Source: Candidatus Pararuminococcus gallinarum
GTDB lineage: Bacteria; Bacillota; Clostridia; Oscillospirales; Ruminococcaceae
DNA length: 64,000 bases
Assembly (NCBI GenBank): GCA_904419775.1
Contig: CAJFSX010000002.1
Location: 25,327 to 89,326, forward strand
Direction: 5' to 3'
The position numbers and the translations under genes are program-made. The notes below the pieces were generated by a model that did no database searches, was not told the origin of the DNA, and saw only the letters and a program-made list of their open reading frames with translations. This document shows, piece by piece, positions 51,411 through 59,025 of the stretch (positions are counted from its first letter, which is position 1; each line of letters starts with the position of its first letter).

Positions 51411-52598
51411 TTAGAACATTTCTTTGGTCAGCCGGCCTAAAATCTCACAGCCCTCAATGATCTTCTCATCGGTGGGAGTGGAGAAATTCATGCGGAAAGA
51501 GGTGGTCGGATCGGTGGCCTGGGCCATAAAGGCATTACCCGGCACCATGGCCACGCCGTTTTCTACAGCCTTCTGGCAGAAGCCGAGCATATCGCTGCCC
51601 TGCGGCAGGGTGCACCAGAGGAAAAGTCCTCCCTCCGGGTTGGTATGGGTCACATTGGGACTGAAATGCTTGTCCATTTCAGAGATCATCAGACCGCATT
51701 TTTTACGGTAAATCTCCCGCAGATTCGCAATGTGCTGATCAAAATCATACTCTGCCAAGAACCGCTCACAGATCATCTGGCTAAGGATGGTCGTATGCAC
51801 GTCGGTACACTGTTTGGCTACTACAATCTTGCCCATAAGATTTTTATTGGCTACCAGGTATCCTACCCGCAGGCCGGGGGAGAGAACCTTGGAGAAGCTG
51901 CCGCAGTAAACGACCAGCCCATCCTCATCCAAGGTTTTGATGGCGGGTACATCTTCACCACGAAAACGCAGTTCGCCATAGGGATTGTCTTCTAAGATGA
52001 TGACGCCGTATTTTTTGGCCAGGGCATAGACGGCCTTTCTCTTCTCATAGCTCATGGTAATGCCGGAGGGATTCTGGAAGTTGGGGATGAGATACATGAG
52101 CTTGGTATTGGAATTTGCCTTCAGCGCTTCTTCCAGTTTTTCGATGTTGATACCGTCTTGGTCCATCGCAACGCCCACCAGGTTGGCGTTATAGGAGCGA
52201 AGGGTATTGAGTGCTCCTACAAAGCTGGGGTTTTCCACAATAATGGTATCCCCTTCATTGCAAAGGCATTTGCAGACCAGATCGATGCCCTGTTGGGCGC
52301 CGGAAACGATGATGAGGTCGTCGTCTTCCCCCATGACGCCGTACCGGCTGCGGCACATTTCCTTCATCATGTCCCGCAGGGGAGGATACCCCTCGGAGAT
52401 GGAATACTGAAGGGCACCGATGGGATTTTGTCCCATAATTTCAGCGGTAATTTTTTCTACCGCCTCACAGGGGAAGGCCTCAGGTGCCGGATTGCCCGCG
52501 GCAAAGGAGATGATATTAGGGTCAGCCGTAGCTTTCAAAATTTCCCGGATGGCAGAAGGCTGCAGCGCCTCCATTTTATCGGAAAATGTATAATTCAT
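51411..52598 (-). CDS. PLP-dependent aminotransferase (class I, 2-aminoadipate type)
   Basis: A 395-residue fold-type I aminotransferase. The PLP Lys is in YCGSFSKVLSPGLRVGY; the N-terminal ISFAAGNPAPEAFP and NPSGITMSYEKR are family blocks seen in MocR-like or 2-aminoadipate/aromatic aminotransferases. There is no HTH part, so it is not a GntR/MocR fusion. The start at 52598 follows AAAGGATG. The substrate is undetermined. Confidence 0.88.
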   Translation of the reverse strand: MNYTFSDKMEALQPSAIREILKATADPNIISFAAGNPAPEAFPCEAVEKITAEIMGQNPIGALQYSISEGYPPLRDMMKEMCRSRYGVMGEDDDLIIVSGAQQGIDLVCKCLCNEGDTIIVENPSFVGALNTLRSYNANLVGVAMDQDGINIEKLEEALKANSNTKLMYLIPNFQNPSGITMSYEKRKAVYALAKKYGVIILEDNPYGELRFRGEDVPAIKTLDEDGLVVYCGSFSKVLSPGLRVGYLVANKNLMGKIVVAKQCTDVHTTILSQMICERFLAEYDFDQHIANLREIYRKKCGLMISEMDKHFSPNVTHTNPEGGLFLWCTLPQGSDMLGFCQKAVENGVAMVPGNAFMAQATDPTTSFRMNFSTPTDEKIIEGCEILGRLTKEMF

Positions 52599-52782
52599 AA
52601 GGGTCATCCTTTCTGATAATTTAACAGAATATTATTATATTTATTTTATCACAATCCAGTACTGGTGAAAAGGGAATCTTTCACAATTTGATTTTCATAG
52701 GGCCCCTTCTTGATCGAAAAGACAAAATTTCCCCGCCTTTTAGGGCGATCACCGTCAAACAGACAAAAAAATCGGTGGGATT

Positions 52783-52815
52783 GTGACAAGGTTTTCTTTT
52801 GGGACAGGCTATAAT
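52783..52815 (+). promoter_or_regulatory. Candidate spoIIE promoter with 21-base spacer
   Basis: GTGACA (52783-52788), a 21-base spacer and TATAAT (52810-52815). Wide spacing of this size is typical of Spo0A-activated spoII promoters in Bacillus. A complete 0A box is not obvious; a GATCGAAA element lies about 75 bases upstream. Confidence 0.45.
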
Positions 52816-52895
52816 TACAACAAAAGGAAATAATTTCCAAATAATCATCCTATGCTTTTGATTTCACATTTATTCCAGAAAGGGAGGGAGAACAG

Positions 52896-55223
52896 ATGAA
52901 GAACATGCCAGCTACCGCTTCGGGAATTTCAGAGAAGATTTCTGACTTTCTGCGGGAACATCGGGTGGTTTTCCTGTTTCTGCTGACGGCGCTGCTGGGA
53001 TATATTTTTGCCAATGCGGTGATGATTGAATCTATCGCTCCTTTTGGGGTGGCATTTGCCGCCGCCATGAGCTATGATTACGCCATCGCCGCCTTTGCGG
53101 GAACTCTCATCGGTTACCTGGTGCCAATTACCAGTGATTCCAGCATGAAATATGTGGTGGCAGTACTCATTGTCATCGGCGTCCGCTGGACCCTCAACAA
53201 GATTCGGCCCTTGCGCCGCAACATGGCGTTTTCCTGTGCCGTAGCGTTTGCCGCCTTGTTTGCCACCAACATCCTGGCCATGCCCCAGATCGAGATTTTC
53301 TCTGTCATCATGGCCTTCGCCGAAGGAGCTCTGGCTGCCGGCAGCACCTATTTCCTCGCCAAGGCCCTGGAGCTGATGGATACCACCAAGAGCCTGGGGG
53401 AATTTTACAGTGCCAGCGCGCCCTGTCTCATGATCTCCCTGGGGATATTGCTCATAGCTCTGGGATCTATGCAGATTGGCGGATTTTCCATCGGTCGGAT
53501 GATATGTGTCCTGGTGACCTTGATTGCCGCCTTTTCCCTGGGTGGACCGGGCGGAGCGGTTACCGGTATCTCAACCGGTGTTGCCATGGGGCTCATTAGT
53601 CAGCAGTACGGACATCTGGTCATGTCCTATGGTTTAGGCGGCCTTCTGGCGGGAGTCTTTTCCTCCTTTGGGAGGGTGGCCTCCTGCGGCATCTTCATTG
53701 TGGTCAACGCGGTCAGTGCCTTGGTCTCCGGCGCAGGACTGGATGTCTATTCCACCCTTTATGAGGTCTTTGGCGCCACGGTTGTTTTTATGTTCCTTCC
53801 GGCGTCTGTTTTTACCTCGGTCCGGGAGCTTGCCCAGCCCCATGTGGATCCCAACCGGCTGCTGGACATCAAAAATATTGTGGCAGGCAGGCTGCACTTT
53901 GCTTCCACTGCCATGACGGATATTGCCAAGACGACCCGGGCGGTGTCGGACAAGCTGACCAAACTCAGCGCCAGCGACATCAGCACCGTCTACAATCGGG
54001 CGGCGGATAAGGTCTGCGCCCGGTGCGGGATGAACGCTTTCTGCTATGAAACCAATTATACCAACACCATCGATGCCTTTAACAACATGGTAGCAGGGCT
54101 CAAGGAACAGGGCAGTGTTTCCAAGGAGGATGTGCCAGAGCATCTGGTCAAACGCTGCTGTAAGCTGGAGGAACTTTTGGAGGAAATTAATCATAACTAC
54201 AGCCACTATTTGACCGAGGCGGCCATGGGCAGAAAGGTGACCCAGATCCGCGGGGTGGTCACCGACCAGTTTGAGGGCATCTCCATGATGCTGGATGCCA
54301 TGTCGGCGGAGATGGCGGATATCCGCAGCATTGATGGGGAGATGGTCAAAAATGTGACAGAGGTCATGAAGAAAAATGAGCTGGAGCCGCTCTATGTCAA
54401 TTGCTATGAGGACCGCTTTTCCCGAGTGACGGCGGAGGTGACCATCCGGGACCGGCAGCGGCATAGGATTTCAAAAAAGAATCTGGCCATGGATCTGTCG
54501 GAAATCTGTGAGCGGGAGTTTGACTATCCGATTATCCAGAACGCCGACGACATGATTAAGCTCACCTTTATGGAAAGCCCCAACTTTGTGGCCAGATGGT
54601 CTATCGCCCAGCACAACGCGGGAGGGGCTAAGCTCTGCGGGGACGCCTATGACTGCTTTGTGGACAGCAAGGGCCGGGCCAATCTGATCATCAGTGATGG
54701 TATGGGCAGCGGGAAGCGAGCTGCGGTGGACGGCGCCATGGCGGCAAGGCTGATCTCTGAACTTCTGAAGGCAGGCGTTGACTACGACGCGGCGCTCAAG
54801 ATGGTCAATTCCTCCCTGCTCATCAAATCCGGAGAAGAATCTCTGGCCACTCTGGACATTGTTTCCATCGACCTATTTACCGGCATTGCCCAATTTATGA
54901 AGGCAGGGGCCGCCCCCACCTTTGTGCGGCACGGAAACAAGGTGGTCAGGATAGAAAGCTCCTCCCTGCCGGCGGGGATACTCATGGGCGTCGGTTTTGA
55001 GAAGAAGAGTATGACTTTGGGAGACAACGACCTGGTGGTCATGGTCTCCGACGGATGCCTGGCTCCTGACGAAGAGTGGATTCAGGCGGAAATTGAAACT
55101 TACGGGAAAAAGGATGCGGAGGAGCTGACCCAGAGGCTGATTACTCAGGCCCAAAAGCGGCAGCCTGATGGACATGATGACGATATTACCGTCATTGCCG
55201 CTAGAATTTCCCGGGTTTCCTAG
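52896..55223 (+). CDS. spoIIE: Stage II sporulation protein E (SpoIIE phosphatase)
   Basis: A 775-residue SpoIIE. About ten N-terminal membrane segments (to ~residue 315) precede a cytoplasmic linker and a C-terminal PP2C phosphatase. Catalytic motifs: LCGDAYDCFVDSKGRANLII, SDGMGSGKRA, FMKAGAAPTFVRHG and VSDGCLAPDEEW (Asp ligands). It localises to the septum and dephosphorylates SpoIIAA to release sigma-F. Slightly shorter than the Bacillus protein. AAGGGAGGG precedes the ATG. Confidence 0.95.
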   Translation: MKNMPATASGISEKISDFLREHRVVFLFLLTALLGYIFANAVMIESIAPFGVAFAAAMSYDYAIAAFAGTLIGYLVPITSDSSMKYVVAVLIVIGVRWTLNKIRPLRRNMAFSCAVAFAALFATNILAMPQIEIFSVIMAFAEGALAAGSTYFLAKALELMDTTKSLGEFYSASAPCLMISLGILLIALGSMQIGGFSIGRMICVLVTLIAAFSLGGPGGAVTGISTGVAMGLISQQYGHLVMSYGLGGLLAGVFSSFGRVASCGIFIVVNAVSALVSGAGLDVYSTLYEVFGATVVFMFLPASVFTSVRELAQPHVDPNRLLDIKNIVAGRLHFASTAMTDIAKTTRAVSDKLTKLSASDISTVYNRAADKVCARCGMNAFCYETNYTNTIDAFNNMVAGLKEQGSVSKEDVPEHLVKRCCKLEELLEEINHNYSHYLTEAAMGRKVTQIRGVVTDQFEGISMMLDAMSAEMADIRSIDGEMVKNVTEVMKKNELEPLYVNCYEDRFSRVTAEVTIRDRQRHRISKKNLAMDLSEICEREFDYPIIQNADDMIKLTFMESPNFVARWSIAQHNAGGAKLCGDAYDCFVDSKGRANLIISDGMGSGKRAAVDGAMAARLISELLKAGVDYDAALKMVNSSLLIKSGEESLATLDIVSIDLFTGIAQFMKAGAAPTFVRHGNKVVRIESSSLPAGILMGVGFEKKSMTLGDNDLVVMVSDGCLAPDEEWIQAEIETYGKKDAEELTQRLITQAQKRQPDGHDDDITVIAARISRVS

Positions 55224-55300
55224 ATGATTTTTGCGATCCTCTTATTTATCGTATAGTTCCCCATGAACGCCAAGTTCATGATCCCTTCCCATCCCCTCTA

Positions 55301-55340
55301 TACAGAAAGAAGGCTGCCCTCAAGCAGCCTTCTTTCTGTA
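55301..55340 (+). terminator. Terminator after spoIIE
   Basis: A 17-bp perfect stem (55301-55317 with 55324-55340) around CCTCAA, T-rich on the right arm. Confidence 0.8.
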
Positions 55341-55359
55341 TCTGGAAAAGACAATAAGA

Positions 55360-55392
55360 AAAACCGGCGGACGATTGTCCGCCGGTTTTATT
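55360..55392 (-). terminator. Terminator after fba
   Basis: AAAACCGGCGGAC pairs with GTCCGCCGGTTTT around GATT; oriented for the minus strand. Confidence 0.85.
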
Positions 55393-55408
55393 GGATCAGG
55401 AAATATTC

Positions 55409-56347
55409 TTACGCTTTGCCAGCGCAGCCCAGGACAGTATTGATCTTGTGGGCCACCATATCTTTGATAGCGGTACGGGCCGGGGCCAGGTACTGACGCG
55501 GGTCAAAGTGGCTGGGATTCTCAGCGAAGTATTTGCGGATGGTGCCGGTCATTGCCAGGCGCAGGTCGGAGTCCACGTTGATTTTGCATACCGCCATGGT
55601 TGCGGCCTGGCGGAGCATATCCTCGGGGATACCAATGGCGTCGGGCATCTGGCCGCCGTATTTGTTGATCATTTCGACAAATTCAGGAATGACGGAGGAA
55701 GCACCGTGCAGAACAATGGGGAAGCCGGGCAGACGTTTGCCGACCTCTTCGAGAATATCAAAGCGCAGCTGAGGTTTCTGGCCGGGTTTAAATTTGTAGG
55801 CACCATGGCTTGTCCCGATAGCAATAGCCAGGGAATCAACGCCAGTCTGCTCAACAAAAGCCTGAACCTCTGCGGGATTTGTATAAGAAGCATCTTCTGC
55901 GCTAACGTTAACCGCATCCTCGATGCCAGCCAGACGGCCGAGCTCCGCCTCTACAGTAACGTTATATTTATGGGCATATTCTGCTACCTTGTGTGCCAAC
56001 TCAACGTTCTCCTCAAAGGGAAGGTGAGAACCGTCGATCATAACGGAGGTAAAACCGCCGTCGATGCAGTCTTTGCACAGCTCAAAGGAAGAGCCATGAT
56101 CCAGGTGCAGGGCGATGGGGATGTTGGGGTTTTCCTGCACTGCGGCCTCTACCAATTTGACCAGATAGGTGTGGTTGGCATATTTACGGGCGCCAGCGGA
56201 AACCTGAAGGATAACCGGAGCGTTCAGCTCCTGACAGGCTTCGGTAATGCCCTGGACGATTTCCATGTTGTTGACATTGAATGCGCCGATTGCGTAACCG
56301 CCGTCGTAGGCTTTCTTGAACATTTCCCTTGTATTTACTAATGCCAT
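55409..56347 (-). CDS. fba: Fructose-bisphosphate aldolase, class II
   Basis: A 312-residue class II aldolase cleaving fructose-1,6-bisphosphate. Zinc ligands and substrate loops: ALHLDHGSSFELC (LDHG), VEAELGRLAG, AIGTSHGAYKF and VLHGASSVIP. Start MALVNTREMF at 56347, with AGGAG about 10 bases before. Monocistronic, opposite spoIIE. Codon use is even, as for a strongly expressed gene. Confidence 0.96.
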   Translation of the reverse strand: MALVNTREMFKKAYDGGYAIGAFNVNNMEIVQGITEACQELNAPVILQVSAGARKYANHTYLVKLVEAAVQENPNIPIALHLDHGSSFELCKDCIDGGFTSVMIDGSHLPFEENVELAHKVAEYAHKYNVTVEAELGRLAGIEDAVNVSAEDASYTNPAEVQAFVEQTGVDSLAIAIGTSHGAYKFKPGQKPQLRFDILEEVGKRLPGFPIVLHGASSVIPEFVEMINKYGGQMPDAIGIPEDMLRQAATMAVCKINVDSDLRLAMTGTIRKYFAENPSHFDPRQYLAPARTAIKDMVAHKINTVLGCAGKA

Positions 56348-56380
56348 TGGAATCACTCTCCTACATGTTGATGTAATTTT

Positions 56381-56409
56381 ATTATACCATAGTTTAGGAA
56401 AAGAACCAA
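56381..56409 (-). promoter_or_regulatory. Promoter of fba
   Basis: Minus strand TTGGTT (56409-56404), a 17-base spacer and TATAAT (56386-56381) with an extended TGG in front. Confidence 0.65.
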
Positions 56410-56481
56410 GGAAAATCGTAGCTTTATTTAGACTTTTGACATAAAAATGTCAGGAATTTATCTGTCACTTCTGCTTAAAGT

Positions 56482-57315
56482 TTATTTTTGACCGAAGAGC
56501 TGGGGGTGGCAGCGGCTGTAGTGGAACAGATACTGCTGAGCGATGCCCTCGATGCCCTGGGTACAGGCAGGCAGCCCCTGGGGATACAGGGTGGTGACGC
56601 ATTTTTTCATCCAAACGTCCATGGGGCAGCACTTCATCCGGCCAAAACCGTAAAGCAGCGCGCATTCAGCCACTTTGGGCCCCACACCATGAATCTGCAT
56701 CAGTGTTTCCCGGGCCGTTTCCACATCCATGGTTTCCACCTGGGTAAGGTTAATCTGTCCGCTGGCCACCTTCCGGGCCGCATCCACCAGGTATTTAGCG
56801 CGAAATCCGCATCGCACCGGCCCAAGGTCATCGGGGGAAAGCTCCGCCAGCCGATGGGCGCTGGGAAAGGCGTATCCCCCTTCTACCGGTTCTCCAAATT
56901 GCTCGCATAGCCGGCGGACCAATCCTTTGATCCGCTTAATGTTGTTGTTCTGGCTGAGGATAAAGGAGCACAGGGCTTCCCAGTGATCCTGGTGAAGAAT
57001 GCGGATACCGGGTGCAAAGCGGGCGGCTTCGGCCAAAATGGGGTTCTGGGAGAGCCGCTCCTTTAAAGCGCCATAGTCACGATCTAGGTCGAAGTAGGAC
57101 CGCCATAAGGCATTGAAGTCCTCTGGTGTGATGTCAAAAAAGGATATAGTGTCGCCCTCTTGCGAAACCCGGCAATATTTTCCGAAGGCAATGCCGGAGA
57201 AGCTGCCATCTTCTAGCATCTCCCAACGGAAGCATTGACCGCAGTCTAGGGTTTGAGCGAGGTCAAAATCAGGACAATGGATTTTTACAACAGGTTCGGC
57301 CAAACATAGGGGCAT
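56482..57315 (-). CDS. ogg: 8-oxoguanine DNA glycosylase (HhH-GPD)
   Basis: A 277-residue OGG1-type glycosylase. The N-terminal part (DLAQTLDCGQCFRW) is the OGG lid domain; HhH-GPD follows with SQNNNIKRIKGLVRRL (catalytic Lys), IHGVGPKVAECALLYGF and the Asp in CCPMDVWMKK. It excises oxidised guanine. The start at 57315 has AAGGGA 8 bases upstream; a longer frame to 57357 lacks a site. Confidence 0.93.
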   Translation of the reverse strand: MPLCLAEPVVKIHCPDFDLAQTLDCGQCFRWEMLEDGSFSGIAFGKYCRVSQEGDTISFFDITPEDFNALWRSYFDLDRDYGALKERLSQNPILAEAARFAPGIRILHQDHWEALCSFILSQNNNIKRIKGLVRRLCEQFGEPVEGGYAFPSAHRLAELSPDDLGPVRCGFRAKYLVDAARKVASGQINLTQVETMDVETARETLMQIHGVGPKVAECALLYGFGRMKCCPMDVWMKKCVTTLYPQGLPACTQGIEGIAQQYLFHYSRCHPQLFGQK

Positions 57316-57475
57316 GAATTCGATCCCTTTCTTTTTCTTTCGATGTTGATTTTTCAATTATAGCATGAAAACGACAGGATCACCATGTCCCTTCCAGCAA
57401 TTGCCCCATTTGGATAGGGAATGACAGGAATGTCGAAAGAAGATGTTGGGAATGAAAATGCGATGTAAATTTTCT

Positions 57476-57604
57476 TTCCACCATCCGCTTTCCACAAGTT
57501 CCACAAGGGGATTTTTTTGAAAATACCAGCATCTTTTCAGTCGCTTACCTAGCTTTTCCACATTTTCCACATGGTTTTCCACTGTTTTTTGTGGATTGTG
57601 GGAA
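57476..57604. repeat. Cluster of TTCCAC(A) repeats
   Basis: TTCCAC(A) occurs at 57476, 57490, 57499, 57556, 57565 and 57577, and inverted (TGTGGA 57590-57595, GTGGGAA 57598-57604). The last three direct copies and the inverted ones can form an imperfect stem. They resemble DnaA boxes (TTATCCACA) but with TTTTCCACA-type spelling. The 414-base gap between ogg and the next gene holds this cluster and no convincing gene. Confidence 0.6.
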
Positions 57605-57728
57605 GAAGGATAAAAAGAGGGGCACAGAGGATGATAAAATCCTGAATGGGAAACTGCATAGGCAGGAAAGAACTGGAGCAAAATAGAGGTAGATTTTATC
57701 CGGTAGGTCCGGGGAGAGGGTGGTAGAA

Positions 57729-58019
57729 ATGCTCAAAGGAGTCAACAAAAAGGTGGTTGAGGTGGTCAATCCAGAAAATGAATGTTTTGAGCGGGTGATT
57801 TTTATCTTAAAGGACAGCGCGTCTCGGGAAAGTGAAGCCCATTTAGCCCAAAAAGCGGCAAAATACATCGATTTGGTGAAAAAAGAGGCGCCAGCAGCCA
57901 TGGCCTGTACATTGCCGGTCCTTCCAAAGGCGCGCCGGTTTTCCCGGAAAAAACTGCTCCTCCTCGCCGCGATGATTCTGGTTATAGCCGGAATTCTATT
58001 GACCCTGTTTCTGCTGTAG
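57729..58019 (+). CDS. Small tail-anchored protein of unknown function
   Basis: A 96-residue protein: an N-terminal soluble part (KGVNKKVVEVVNPENECFER) and a single C-terminal membrane helix (about residues 74-94) with FSRKKLL in front. It has no signal peptide, so it is probably a tail-anchored membrane protein. The start is ATG 57729 or GTG 57720. No family was recognised. It precedes rlmB by about 190 bases. Confidence 0.65.
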   Translation: MLKGVNKKVVEVVNPENECFERVIFILKDSASRESEAHLAQKAAKYIDLVKKEAPAAMACTLPVLPKARRFSRKKLLLLAAMILVIAGILLTLFLL

Positions 58020-58084
58020 ACATGTATTTTTTGCAACAAAGGGGAGAATATGGGGAATTTTCGGTTTTTATTTGAGGCAACCTA

Positions 58085-58093
58085 TGGTATAAT
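58085..58093 (+). promoter_or_regulatory. Extended -10 promoter of rlmB
   Basis: TGGTATAAT (TGn-TATAAT) about 120 bases before rlmB, with no clear -35. Confidence 0.5.
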
Positions 58094-58212
58094 ATCCCCA
58101 TATGGACAGTTTTACCCAAGCAGGGCAGAGGCTGGCCTGAACCCGGCCTGTAGGGGCGGAAAATGAAACTGTCCCGCCGTTTTCGGCGGTATGCAGGCGG
58201 TGGGAGGACATA

Positions 58213-58986
58213 ATGGAAACAGCAGAGAAAAAACAGAGACAGCATCCTGACATAGTGGCCGGAAGGAACGCGGTTTTGGAGGCCCTTCGGTCAGGGAGGA
58301 CGATTGACAAAATAGATATATTGGCAGGCGAGGGCAAAGGCAGTATCGGAAAGATTGCTGCTATGGCAAGACAGGCAGGCATCCCGATTCGGGAGACCAG
58401 CGCCCAGAAGCTGGATAAGCTCTGTCCCGGGGTTAACCACCAAGGGGTGGTAGCTTTTGTAGCTGCCCATGATTATGCCACCTTGGACGATATTTTTGCA
58501 AGGGCCCAGGCCCAGGGGGAAGCGCCTTTCCTCCTCATTGCCGACGAGCTGGAGGATCCCCATAACTTGGGCGCCATCATCCGGACGGCGGAGGCCTGCG
58601 GTGCCCACGGGATCGTGATCCCGAAACGGCGCAGCGTGGGGCTGACCTCCACGGTGTACAAAACGGCGGCCGGCGCCTGTGAGTATCTGCCGGTGGCCCG
58701 GGTATCCAACCTGGCCTCTGCCATCGACGAGATGAAGCAGCGGGGCCTGTGGATTTATGGCGCCGATATGGACGGCGAGAACTGGTGCAGCCAGGACTAT
58801 ACCGGCGGTGTGGGATTGGTCATCGGTGCGGAAGGTTTCGGCATCAGCCGCTTGATCAAGGAAAAATGTGATTTTATTGTCAGCCTTCCTATGTGTGGGA
58901 AGATTTCTTCCCTCAACGCATCGGTGGCGGCAGGAATTTTGATGTACGAGGTGACGCGGCAGCGCCGGCATATTCCGGCGAAATAA
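58213..58986 (+). CDS. rlmB: 23S rRNA (guanosine-2'-O-)-methyltransferase RlmB
   Basis: A 257-residue SpoU/TrmH-type methyltransferase. The N-terminal substrate-binding domain opens VAGRNAVLEALRSGRTIDKI; the knotted domain holds DPHNLGAIIRTAEACGAHG, VIGAEGFGISRLI and SLPMCGKISSLNASVAAGI. It methylates G2251 in the 23S peptidyl-transferase region. GTGGGAGG precedes the start. It is followed, 39 bases on, by the degenerate ATPase-like gene. Confidence 0.95.
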   Translation: METAEKKQRQHPDIVAGRNAVLEALRSGRTIDKIDILAGEGKGSIGKIAAMARQAGIPIRETSAQKLDKLCPGVNHQGVVAFVAAHDYATLDDIFARAQAQGEAPFLLIADELEDPHNLGAIIRTAEACGAHGIVIPKRRSVGLTSTVYKTAAGACEYLPVARVSNLASAIDEMKQRGLWIYGADMDGENWCSQDYTGGVGLVIGAEGFGISRLIKEKCDFIVSLPMCGKISSLNASVAAGILMYEVTRQRRHIPAK

Positions 58987-59025
58987 GCGGCGATGAAGTT
59001 GTGATGGGAAGTGAAAGGGAATAAA

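Noticed and set aside
57476..57604. TTCCACA cluster as a CRISPR array
   Set aside because: Repeats are 6-7 bases and spacing is irregular, with no cas genes in the window.
57358..57681. Minus-strand 107-codon frame containing VEN/VEK/VEL/VES repeats
   Set aside because: The repeats come from the GTGGAA copies of the DNA repeat cluster; no ribosome binding site and no family.
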